Below, piece after piece: positions 1 through 12,000 of a stretch of DNA of 64,000 nt (the first letter of the stretch is position 1; every line of letters begins with the position of its first letter). The position numbers were made by a program, and so were the translations under genes. Origin of the DNA: Apostichopus japonicus (lineage: Eukaryota; Echinodermata; Holothuroidea; Aspidochirotida; Stichopodidae); NCBI RefSeq assembly GCF_037975245.1, contig NC_092571.1, positions 25,000,564 to 25,064,563 of the forward strand, in the 5' to 3' direction. The notes below the pieces were generated by a model. That model was not told the origin of the DNA and ran no database searches. It saw only the letters and a program-made list of their open reading frames with translations.

Positions 1-628
1 ATAACATCTTTGCATATGTTTGTTATGAAATTTGTGGCTCTATTTGACGACAGTTTGTATAATACTTGCAGGCCTATGTGTTGAACATAGTTGGTCAAAT
101 AGAGTAACGAATCATACAACATAAGTAACAGGAAGGATAGACTTAATCAGTGAATAAACATGTTTTTTTTGCATTCATAATAAATTGGACTGGATTTAAC
201 ATTGACTATTATTTGTTATGATAATTGTCTGAATCTCCCGAGTATTATTCACTTCAGTTGACTCATATTGTTACTGCCAAACCATCAACATGTCTTGCAA
301 TAAAGTGAAGAAGCTGGAGTTGTGCCCTTCAGTTTTGCTTACGTCGTCCTTTCCCACCACACCCCTTCTCCAAAACTGGTATTGTCTATTGATGATTGAC
401 AAAAGAATAACTTAGCGAAAGAATAGGTTTCACACTAAGTTCACACTTGTCTTGCTCCTCATCTCTCCCCCCCCCCCCCCCATAACAAAAAAACGAAAAT
501 CTAGGCTGCTGGTCTAGTAAATGAACGTTATTTTGCTGTGCTGTTTGCACATTTATGTTTTAAATGTTGAAACCAATGTGTATTTCTTTTCTCTTTTTGT
601 TTTTTTTTCTGCTAAAGTTTACTTCCAG
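1..628. other. Intron or upstream part of the eIF4G-like gene
   Basis: AT-rich sequence with a 15-base C run near 467-481. I see no convincing coding exon here. The exon at 629 needs two bases from a preceding exon, so the gene starts upstream of the window. Confidence 0.5.
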
Positions 629-3032
629 GACATCCAACCAGTATCCTCAGGCTGCTCCACCCTTTTCTTTCCCTTACATTCCAGCAACTCAGTCTGTCCA
701 GCAAAATCAAGGTCAATATAAGCATTGATTTATTATTCTTTTGTGTCTTCAGAGTAGCAGGTTATATAATTAACTTATTAAATTTACTTGAATTTATTTC
801 CACATTGGAGATATTAACTTGAGTGACCAATGTAATCTTCTGTAAGAAAGCCAGAAAAGCATGTTTTCTTGCCCAAAGAGAAACTGAAAATTCACTTAAC
901 TTGTGAATGACAAAAGCTGCTTCCCATAAGGAAATAAGGCTAGGCTGAGTATCTATATACCACTAGTCACTAGAGCATTGACATATTTTGACTAGATTCT
1001 CACATTTAGCTAAACAGAAAAAAAAAACTGGTAGGCTTACCTTAAGTCTTATGAGTCCACTTATGTGAATAATTTAGTATTTAAGTTTTGAAGGCTCTGA
1101 ACTATTTTCTCTTATAAAAAGTCTGTTTTCTACGTAGAAAACTTCTTATACATCTTTTACATTTAGATAGCAATTTGCCCATTTTGAGTATCATTTTGTG
1201 ATGCAATAATGGATAAATTATTCCTTGGTAATAAGTTTGATAGTTTGACTAATCAAGCTTCAAATAATGTAGTCTCCATTGCCTTGAAACTCTCATTTTG
1301 GCTCTTAAAGCAATTTTTTAGTATACTGTCATTCAAAAGTTACCGGGCGACGAGGATTGTATCAAATTAGTTTGCTGGATGCTTACCACCATCTTATAAA
1401 GGATTGTATTTATTTTAGAAAGAAAGAAAAAGATCCTGAGGATACAGGATCCTACTAGTGGCGAAGATCTCACAGAATCGATCTTGCGAGATGGTGTTGT
1501 CATCCCAGCCAGCAGCCAGGTGGCAGGTGCAGGGCCCTCTAGTTCTCCACCTCAGGTTGGTACCTGCTATTTCAAGATCAGTAGACCCATCAGCTCTCCC
1601 TTCTCACAGTCCTATCGTCCATTCTAAGCCTTTCCCGACCTCCACTTCCACATCCCATCCCTTGGTCTGTTTCAGAACCCGGCAACTTTTAAGAGTCGTC
1701 CCATCATCGCCAGAGACTTTCAGATTTGTGTTTGAGCAACCAACATCAGCGTAGGGTGTTGTCTGGCTGACAAGCTGTTGTTTATATCAAATTCTAATTG
1801 AAAGCTGGATACACCAAAATTTCAATTTGAAATTTATTGGTGTCATCATTCATCACTTTGGAGATAATGAATATGAATTAAAACTAGCGATGCTGTACAC
1901 CTCTTTCCACCCTATAGGGGTGGGGGAAAGGGTTTACTAGTCCAAAGCTGGTGTTTTATGGATAAAACCTATTCTGTCCAAATCACTCCTATATTGTACA
2001 TAGTTATTGTTATTTTGTTACATTTCTTTGGACAACCCAATTTGCTGTTCGGGCAAAAAAAAGTGAAACCTAGTTATTCCAGGGACAACCAGCAAAAGTC
2101 CTTATAAGTCAGTTGCCCAAACAGCAATTTGGTTGTTGTTAAAAGAGTAGTGAAACAACAGAGATTGACCAATATGTATACTGTAGGAGATTGTGCAGGT
2201 TCATTGAATAGAACACCAATGGAAACACTGTAGGAGAAATGTTTTGGTTTGGTGAATAGAACACCAGTATGTACACTGTAGGAGGTAAGTGTACGTTAAT
2301 TGAATAGAACACCAATGGGAACACTGTAGGAGAGATGTGTAGGTTCGTTGAATAGAACACCAACTTTGGGCCAATAAATTTCCCTCTCGGGTGGATCATA
2401 ATAATACCACTGTTTTTGTTTTATTTCAGTATCTCCAAGTGATGGAGGGTGATGTTAACTTATCATTTAGGGTTTATTTAATTACAATACAAACTGAATT
2501 TGATGTATACAATTAGTGGTCTGTCAGATGACTTCTATAGCTGATTTGGTTGTCAGTACAGAAAGTTTGACAACTGGATGTCTATTAAAATATGCCCTGT
2601 TAATATTATTGTAAAATATTTGTTGAAGATGCTAAACAATTGCAATCCATGAAATGGAACATATCCGACTGATCTGTATTCTTTTCCTTTTTCGTTTTAA
2701 CTTGATTTGCCATTTTTTTTGTAATAATTTTGCCCAGACCTGGTCCTTGGTCAAATACTTATTTTGCTCTGGTATAGGTATAAGCATTCCATGTTTCATG
2801 TTGTCTCCCACAGCATAAAGAACCAGAATCACAAGTGCAGGAAAGCAGACGGATCCAGGCAGAGTTCCTCACCAACGTTTCACAGGTGGCCAGTAATCCA
2901 GGGAGCAGAAAACTCTCTAAGAGGGCCCAACTAGAAGATGGTGCACAGCCAAAAGGGCCATTATTGGCACAGATAGAAACGTCTAGCCCGGTATTTACTC
3001 CTGCAGCACCAGCACAGATTAGTAAACCTCCA
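629..3032 (+). CDS. N-terminal exons of the eIF4G-like gene
   Basis: Exon 629-711 encodes a Pro/Gln/Tyr-rich stretch (NQYPQAAPPFSFPYIPATQ), of the kind found N-terminal in eIF4G. Exon 1419-1555 encodes KKKILRIQDPTSGEDLTESI, which matches the conserved eIF4G segment whose human form begins KKTIRIRDPNQGGKDITEEI. This segment identifies the gene as eIF4G-derived independently of the eIF4E motifs. Exon 2814-3032 is a low-complexity Ser/Pro/Gln linker; its donor is uncertain, since the phase-compatible GT at 3033 is modest and the frame stays open to 3162. Any start codon or PABP-binding site lies further 5'. Confidence 0.75.
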
Positions 3033-6000
3033 GTAACCACCATTCTAAGCCTTTCCCGACCTCCACTTTCACAGCCCCTCCCTTGGTCTGTTTCAGAACC
3101 CTGGCAAATTTTTAATAGTAATATTTACTTGCCTCAACAATCTCACCATCATCTTATCTGTTGAAAAAAAGGGGAAAAAAGGTCATCGTTGTGTAGGTGC
3201 CTGAGGTTGAAAATGTATTTGTGCATGTATGAGGAGTGTGAAACAACAAGATACACTTATAATAAAGTAAAAGTTTTGGCACAGTGTTTAGACAAATGTT
3301 TATGAATATTGAATGTGTCAGATTGAATGTTATAAACAAAGGGAACCGTCTGGCCCCTAGTGTTTACAATCATATCGGTGGCTGGTCAATTAATAAGGTG
3401 CACTCAATGGTGAATCCTAGTAACAGTACTTTGGGTAGTTTATGCTAACAAGCAACAATTTATTAATGCTCGAGTGAAGCTGAGGCGGAATGTTTTTCTA
3501 TATGCAGGCCTTACAGTCATGCTTAATAAAATACTATGGTATCTTCGTACAAACCTGCTAGAGATCTTTGCACTTGTATAGCAATTATTTTGCACAGCCT
3601 TTTTGCGATTTTGATACTGGATAAATTAATTCGCTGGTTCGGTTCATCCGTATAGTGTTGCAGCACGTAGAATTTTTGTGCCCCCTCTTGGTTTAAAGCA
3701 TATACATTGAATAATAAATAATAAATTTTCATGCTCTCTGTGATATGTTTATTTTTCTGCAGATGACCAGAAAAGATGTCACATGCAGTGCAGGATTAGA
3801 GAATGGCATATCTAGGACTAGTTCCTCCACAGAGACCTCCAAAGCCAGGAAAGGAGCTACTCGAAGTGAAAACCAGGAAAAATTGTCCAAATCACAGAGT
3901 CATACTAATTCCAAACAAATGAAGCTGAAATACCCTTATAAAGAAGGTAGTTTGTTACAGTTTCTGTCAAAGCAAGTGTTGATTATCCTTAAAGTACCCG
4001 GACCCCACTCCCATGCAGGGCTGTTTGTCAATTCTATGGACAAGCTCGATAAAGAAAAATTGATGTTTATTTTCTCATCAATATGATTTACAATAGTTTG
4101 ATAATAGAAATAATTACCTAAAAACTCATCAAATAATTGACCTTTTTAAGATTAAAGAAGTCATGTAAAATTTTGTGCAAAACAAAACATGCAATTCTTT
4201 GACAAGTTTTGCACGTCCAATTAAATAAAGTGTTCTTGTTTTGGTCGGTACAACCATTCTTGAAATTAAGATAGAAAAATGGCTACTGTTCATTTGAGAC
4301 GTTCCTTTCCAAAGTGTTGCAAAGGAACGAAAGAAAAAAGGAACAAAAAACAGAAATCAAGTTTGATTTGGTTAAAAACTTGTCTTTTTATTTTACTTTT
4401 CACTGGTCCAAATAAGGTCAATGGAGTCCGATAAACCAAGCAGGAAAAAAGAGATACGACAGGGTATTTCTCCTCAGTGTTCAACCAGACTGTACCATTA
4501 GGCCAAAGGGGTTACCAGACATTCCAGAGGTTATTCTTCCCAAGGTAAATTATAGGTCTGCTTTATACATTCTTTTTGGAAATGTATAAACGATTCAAGC
4601 TCTGTCCAACTAAAGAGTCATCTTTTGAATGAACTGATCTTTTGCTGGCTGGGTTAGGCATAAATTATGTAAGGCTGTATTCAAAAGAAAAACATGCATT
4701 ACCGTGGACAAAAGAACACTGTTCCGTTGCGTATATACTTCACAAACAAGAACACTTCCTATGGTTATTTTGCAGACGAAGTTGTGAATAATCGGTGTAT
4801 AGCCAGCAACTTCACGATCACACGCAATGAGTTATATTTTGGTTCTCAAATGTTTTATCTTGTTTCTTAAAAAAATATTTAAGTCCTTGAAGATGTTCAA
4901 ACACAAAACCATCCACTCTGCAGGTTTACACATTAAAATTTCTGTTGTTCAAATAGATAAAGATTGGCAACCTGTTGTCACCCCCCCCCCCCCACACAAA
5001 CACACAACCATCTCAATTTCAAGTTCCCACCCACCTCATACACATGTCACAGGGATTATTTTCCCCGTCTGGTCAACATCTTCTTATTATACAACTATGA
5101 AATGTCCCAAATACAGCAAAATGTAAGAAGAAAGGGACATAAAGATTTATTACAATATTTATCATATATGAATTGTTAAGCTCTGCAAATATCTTATGAA
5201 CTCTTTTTTGACTTATTTACTTTTACCATTAATTACATTTTCAGGCAGAAGTAAGGTTCCATCACAGGAAACCTGTGACCTCCAAAAGTGTTGATAACCT
5301 ATCCACACTGACTGATAGAAAAACAGATTCAACTGTTGTGAGTTTATATATAATATTGTTGCTATTTTTTAATTCAAATCAGTTGCCTCAAAATAAGTTC
5401 ACATCAACCATTACAGTATCAGAGTTGTGTATGGCAAACTTGCTAAGTTGGTGAAGGTGTATTGTAATTGATGGTGTGTCCACTGTAGCATGCATTAAAC
5501 TTTTAGAAAAGGGGCAGTGAAGTCGTGTGTAGGCATGTAAAGGCTTGCATGTGTAGACATGTGAAGGCGTGTGAAGACATGTGAAGGCATGTGTAGGCGG
5601 CATGTGAAAGAGTGTTGCTGCTGCATGCAGTTGTTTTTCATGTTTTGCTGAGTGTAAGCTGTTAGATTAACCGATACAGGCTCTTGGCTTGGAACCTGCC
5701 GTGACTTGGTCAGATGTTTTCTCTTCAAGCTATTATTTAGAAACAGAGTTCTTTTTCTATTCCGGTTCTCTCTGAATTGACACAGGGATTAATTATGACA
5801 ACTACTAAAATTGGTAGCGACACTTTTAAGTTTTTCCGGAAGTCTATTTTCATTTCATGAAATATAGAAAAAAAGACTATCAAATATTTCACATCTGTTG
5901 TGATTTTGACTTTTTGGTGATTTATAAGTACGTATAAGTATGCCAAGATTCTTTTCAGAATCTAATCTATAGCATTATTGAGTTTGCAATAATTAATTAA

Positions 6001-9000
6001 TTGTATTTGGTGACAAAATGATGGAGAATGCTTCAGTTTGATCTATATTTTATTTCAATAATACCTTGTAGGATTTGGTAAAATCATTTTAAATTGGCAA
6101 CAGACTGCAAAAGCTGCATTTACTAATTTTGTTTGATTGTTACTAAAAATTCCATGGATCTTTACATTAATTTGATTCATATGTCACCCATAATTGCATT
6201 CTCTTTCCTTCATACCAGTCACTTTTATACAAAGGTAACCTCTCAAAGAAATGAAATTATGTTACATTTTTAATTCATTAATCATTTCAGAACACGCAAA
6301 AAGTTATTAAAGACAATTGGGATAGGAAAAAATCTGATCAAGTGAGCAAATTAAAAGGGAAAAGCTCTGAAAAGATAGCTGCCGTTGAGTTTACTGCTGA
6401 GCAATATTGTGAACCACAAACTATAAGCAAGCAACTCAAACTGAAGTACTCTTACAGAGAAGGTAAGTTCCAATAATCATGGGAATGTATATCTTTCCAC
6501 TGTTTCAATGAAAGAAAAAAAAATCTTTTTCTTGTGATTCTATTTTATTTGTAATAAACATTTCCCTCATTGTTCTCGGTTGTAAAATAAATATACCATG
6601 GCATGCATAACTGTGCTATTCAGCTAATCAGTTGCCATATACAGCTAAATTAGCATTGACTCACACAAGTAATTTTGTATTCTTGGGAGTTTAAAAGTTT
6701 GTTTCGAGAAATAGCTTCTTGTTTTTTACTTCAATGCTACAGCAGAAGTTTGGTCTGAATGTTAATAGTAGAAGGTTCATGCTGTCCAGGGGTGTAACAC
6801 ATAAAGTGATACTGGCTCAGTCATCCAGGCTTGACTCTGGGGACTTGAAACTTTTGCTCGATTCATTTCTTAAACGACCAAGAGGGATTTGGCACCTTCG
6901 GAAGCTCAAAGTAGTGGTCCATGAAGGCCCATCAGTTTTGAGTTGGTGTACCGTTTTATTTCATTCACCCCACCTCCCTTTCAGTGATACTATCCATATA
7001 CTCTATGGACAAAATTAGAAGATGTGACATGCCATTTTGACCTTTGAAATTTATTAAATAAATTGATTTATCTTGTTACAAAACCTTAGATCAGTGGAGT
7101 CCTACAAATCAAGACGGGCAGAAGAAGTACAGCCGAGATTTCCTTCTCACCATCCGACCTGAGTGTATCGTTAGACCAGAAGGGCTACCAGATATGCCAG
7201 AGATCATCTTTAAAAAGGTAAAGTCAGGCGTGTAGCCAAAAGGGGGGGGCAAAGGGGGGCACCCCCCCTCTTGATCATATTTTGTTTGTATATTTTTACG
7301 ATATCGCTAGTAATTTCAAGCTTAGATGCAACTTACAAGGCCTGGGAAGTGCCATTTCCAGCGATCTGGGAGGCATTTTCAGCCAAAATTTTCTTGTACG
7401 GGTAGTGCCAACTCATGGTGACGCTACTGTATGCTTCGAGAGTTTTCAATGCAGGATCTACGGCTCTGATAGTTTGCCTACAGGTTCGCCCCTCCCTTCG
7501 CAAATTCCTGGCTACGCGCCTGACTAAAACTAAATTTTACCTGTATGTAATTACTATACATATATATTGAACATTTAATTTGTACTTATATCTATGTATG
7601 TATTCATACACATATATATATTTTGTTTTTTCTTTTCTTTTCTTTTCTTTCTTCAGGGAGTCTTCCACACTGTTAAGCTTTTAAGCTTTATGGAAGACTT
7701 CCCTCCACTTTGTACTTTTGTGGCAAACAAATAAATAAATAAAGTACAGTGTACATAGTAAACTAGCTAAGCTTGGGCTCATGTCAAAATCTAGGCCTAG
7801 TGTTCATCTGGGATTTGAACCTTAAATGGAATGGATGGCAGGGGGGGGGGGATGGCGGCCTGAATGGAGAGCACATGGAGGGGGGAGATTTGGAAGGGTC
7901 AACAAAAAATTGAAGTTGGTTTGAATTGCCAATTTACATATGCCTGTTGTATTTCTCTTCAACTGTTTTAATGAAGGGTGATTGAGGTTTGTGATTTTCA
8001 CAACTGTATGACAGTGTCCAGTGTAGCATTAACACCAATATGCAGTGCTTGCCAGTTGGTTGTTTTAACAAGTAAACTTCAATAATGATTTAATGTGTGA
8101 TCGAAGCACTTCATTATAACTACAAGTTAGCATTAGAAATATTATCTTAACAATTATTTTCATATTTATTAAAGAGGTAATTGGTGTGAAGTTGAAATAG
8201 CCTAGAAATGTTTTACTAGAAAATGAAAGTGGAGGGAGGGGAGGGGGAGAGGGGTGTGGGGTGATTTGCTTTTTCAAAAACTAAATTTTTGAAAAAGAGG
8301 AAATGCAGAGGCCACTTTACTATCTCATGTTTGTACTGCATGATGTGTGGTACCATGAGGATATAATACTTTCACTTTAACTATCACCCTATCCAAAATA
8401 TCTTTTAATAGGCTTTTTATCCTAATAAAGACTAAAGATATTTTTGATAGGGTGATAGTTAAAGGGAAGGTGTGAAGATCAATCTTCAAGTATGCTTCGA
8501 GTTGTAACTGGCAGATTAATTTTATTATAAACAAATTTATAATTGCAAATTGATGTATTCCTTTTTTTCTGTGATATGAAGTCAATAACTGTTTAATTAG
8601 GTCCAAACCTGTCCCAATATTTCGGTACTAACTTATTCCTAGAATATTTGTGTAAACAGTGCAAGAACCTACACCTCCAAATTAGGCTTATCAGTCAAAC
8701 AGGTCGAGATGATGTATTTAATTCAAAGCCACACTGTGTTAAAACTTTTCAGTTGATGTTTATTGATTATTTAAATTGTTTATTTTTCAATGGTTTACAC
8801 TCTAGGCAAAGGTCTGGCCTATTCTTCAGTATGAGTCCTGTGCTTTGAAAGTTACCAATATCGAAGAACAGCCAAGAAATTCGATGTCAGGGAGAGCAAT
8901 TGTAAGTTCACATGTTTGTTTAATACATATCTTAAAAATAGAAAACCTCAATTTGGTGATATTAGAAATCACTCAGTTGTTTTCAAATATGGATGTTGCA

Positions 9001-12000
9001 AAATATGACATTGTGTTGATATGATGTAGGCTTTCCTGGACATTGGAGCTGACTATACAATTGGGGGAGGGAGGGGGTGGGGGTTGGGGGTAGATAGTCT
9101 TGATATATAGTAGTGGTCCTGCAGTAGGCAACCTTAAAAGCCAAATCCTTCCACGAAAGATTTCAGTCCACGTAAACGTATCGGCCCACAAACTTTCGTT
9201 AATCTGGAATGCTTAACCTTGAAGCCTTGTATAGGCTTGAGAACCATTCCCATTCTATCTGTAAATTGCTTATCTAGGTATATTGAGATTTTGATTCTCT
9301 CTGGCCCTTTACCCCAACCCCATGTCCTTCTCTGACCATCGTAGCAAAATTAATTGAGAAAACCATCATCGAGAGGGTATCATGGCTTGTTCAATGTTTC
9401 ATGTTAGGGCATTGAGGTTATCAAAACAAAAAGTTCAGATTTTTCAAAATTAAGACAATTCTGTTGAATGTTAATAAGATGAAAGAGAGGAGCCAAAATT
9501 GTGTCATTCTGATTGTGTAACATGTAGCATAGGACCTGTAACATGTAACACAAAGGGGTCAAAGTTCATTTGTTAACTGGTTTCATGGCTTGGTTTGTTT
9601 CCCTGTGTAGGGGGACAGAATGAAATATACATTAACTTCTATAACTTTATGCTATTTTTTATTACAATAAACATAGTCACCAGCTGTCCCGCCTCCCCTC
9701 TCCTCTGTCAGCAACTTGTGTTCAATATGCAATATGCCAAAATGATGACTATAAACCAACATTGTAAAACTCTGAATTGAAGTTTGACTTATTGTGTTTT
9801 GTTTTGATTGTTTATATTGGGGCCTGTAGATATCACACATTCACCTCAGATGACATTCCAGTGCTCAGAAAATCAAATTTTGGTTGCTAACTCTTGTTTT
9901 GTTAAAATTAATTAGACATGTTCATTTCAACAAACTCTGGTCCTACCCTGCCATCAAACAGATGGGTTTAGGACTTCATATAGGACTTTTAACCTGACAA
10001 ATCCTGACCTTGTGTGATATGGGCTATCTTTCAGTTATTCTTTTGTTCTGTGGATTCATGGTAGCCTTAATTATGTCCTATCCTGTATATTTTAATGATC
10101 ACTCAAAAATGCCCGCTAGGTCCATGGTCAGTACTAACATGAGCAGCTGGGGCTTCTTGAGGCAAGTGATAATCAGCCCCTTGACACTCTTCACTAGTTT
10201 TGCTCAAGGCTGGAATAGTCAAGCTTCCATGCCAAAGTGGTAAGATTCTAGGATCATAAGCTGTGATTGAAAGTTAATAAATATTTTCTAATATTAATAT
10301 AAAATTGATTCCTTTCATTTTTTTATTTATACTGCTTCAATCAAATATAAGTGGAGCAAAATTAAGGTATGGACACACTCCAGTGGTCTGTATAGAAATA
10401 CAACCTGGCAACTTGGTATGCTTTTTGTTTTTGTAAATACATCTCCCTCTTTATGTTTCAAATTGTTTCATTTTATGGTCAGAAAAAGAACGAGTCCTCA
10501 ACCGTAGGTGTGGCACCATCGACCGTTACAGAACCAAAAACGACCAGCAAGAATGGCGTAAAGAAAAATTTAGTGTCAGCAGAAGACAGAGAAAAGTTAA
10601 GTGGCGCTAGAAGCAAGAACAGGATTCAGAATGGTAGACGTGAAACTAAGAAAGAATTGCAATTTATGTTGGAAGAAATCAACGTTTATACTGCAACTGA
10701 GCAAGATCAGCTGTCACTAGCCAGAGGTAAGTTGTATAAAATATTACAAGAAATAACTTGATTTGGGTTAGAGCATGCTGTGGAAAAATTGAATTCTCCT
10801 CTTACAGTTTAGTGTTAAGAAAAATTCACATTGTGTTTGACCTTGACAGAAATAATGGGACAGGTGGGGTGGTGCGGTGGGGGCGGGTGGGTGGGTGGGT
10901 GGTTGGAGGTGGGTTTCATATATGGTAATGGGAATCTCCTTTATTGTTACCTGATTCTAAAGCAGCTTATTGAATTAGCATGGTAGTTTATGGCTAGGTT
11001 ATTATTTCCTTCAATTTGTTGTCCAATTAAGTTTACTTTAATTAGGAACAGAATACAGGACAACCAGCTTAATACAGGAAAAGGGAATTAAACGGTCTAG
11101 TTCAATTACTGTGCTCTTATGCACTAAATGCTACTTTTTTAAACATCAACTCGGGCATTTTCAAGACCACTGCGTGGGATGATTTTGATCAATTTGCTTT
11201 CAAAAATACGCTAGAATATTTGAATGAAGATTACCCCCTCCCCTCCCCCCACCCATCTACGAATTAAAAATTAAAACAGTGGAATCCAGTGCATAGAGTG
11301 GTATCGTTAATATATATGTTTTAGAAATGGAATTTACAACGAGCCACTGTATTCTCTGTTTTGCCCAAACTTTAGGTCAACGGAATTTAACGCATCAACT
11401 CGGAAAGAGGAAATACTCAAGGGATTTTCTTCTTGGCTTCCAGGGTGATTGTACTTGCAAACCAGATGGAATGCCTGATGTGGTGATTGAGAAAGTAAGC
11501 TACAATATCATATCTCTTCTCAAGGATGAAATGGTCTGTGACTAGGGGGGTAGGAGCCGGGGGGCACTGGGGGCACATGCCCCCCCCCACTTTTTTCCAA
11601 AATAGCAAATGGGCCCTACTGGCAAATAAAATATGCCCCTTTGATGAAGAACTGTCTTTTGGATATCTTAAGCCTTTGTTAAGTTTAATATTTTATTGTA
11701 ATTATTTAGTTTTAGTCTGTACATGCTATTTTTAACTTTTGATAGCACGGTTAGCAATAAACAATCTCAATAAAAAGTATTTATAGCATACTAACACATC
11801 GTATATATTTAAGTGATATGGACGGTGTGTATCGGTTTATAACATAACGAGTGGTGGTTGTGGAATGAGAAAGTGCCCCTCTGATGTTGTGCCCCCCACT
11901 TCTTGGAAGCTTCCTACCCCCCTGTCTGTGACTAGCTCAACAGTAAACAGTTTGTTTCTTCGGTGCTTTTATATTAAAGTCCTTACTGATATCTTGGCAA

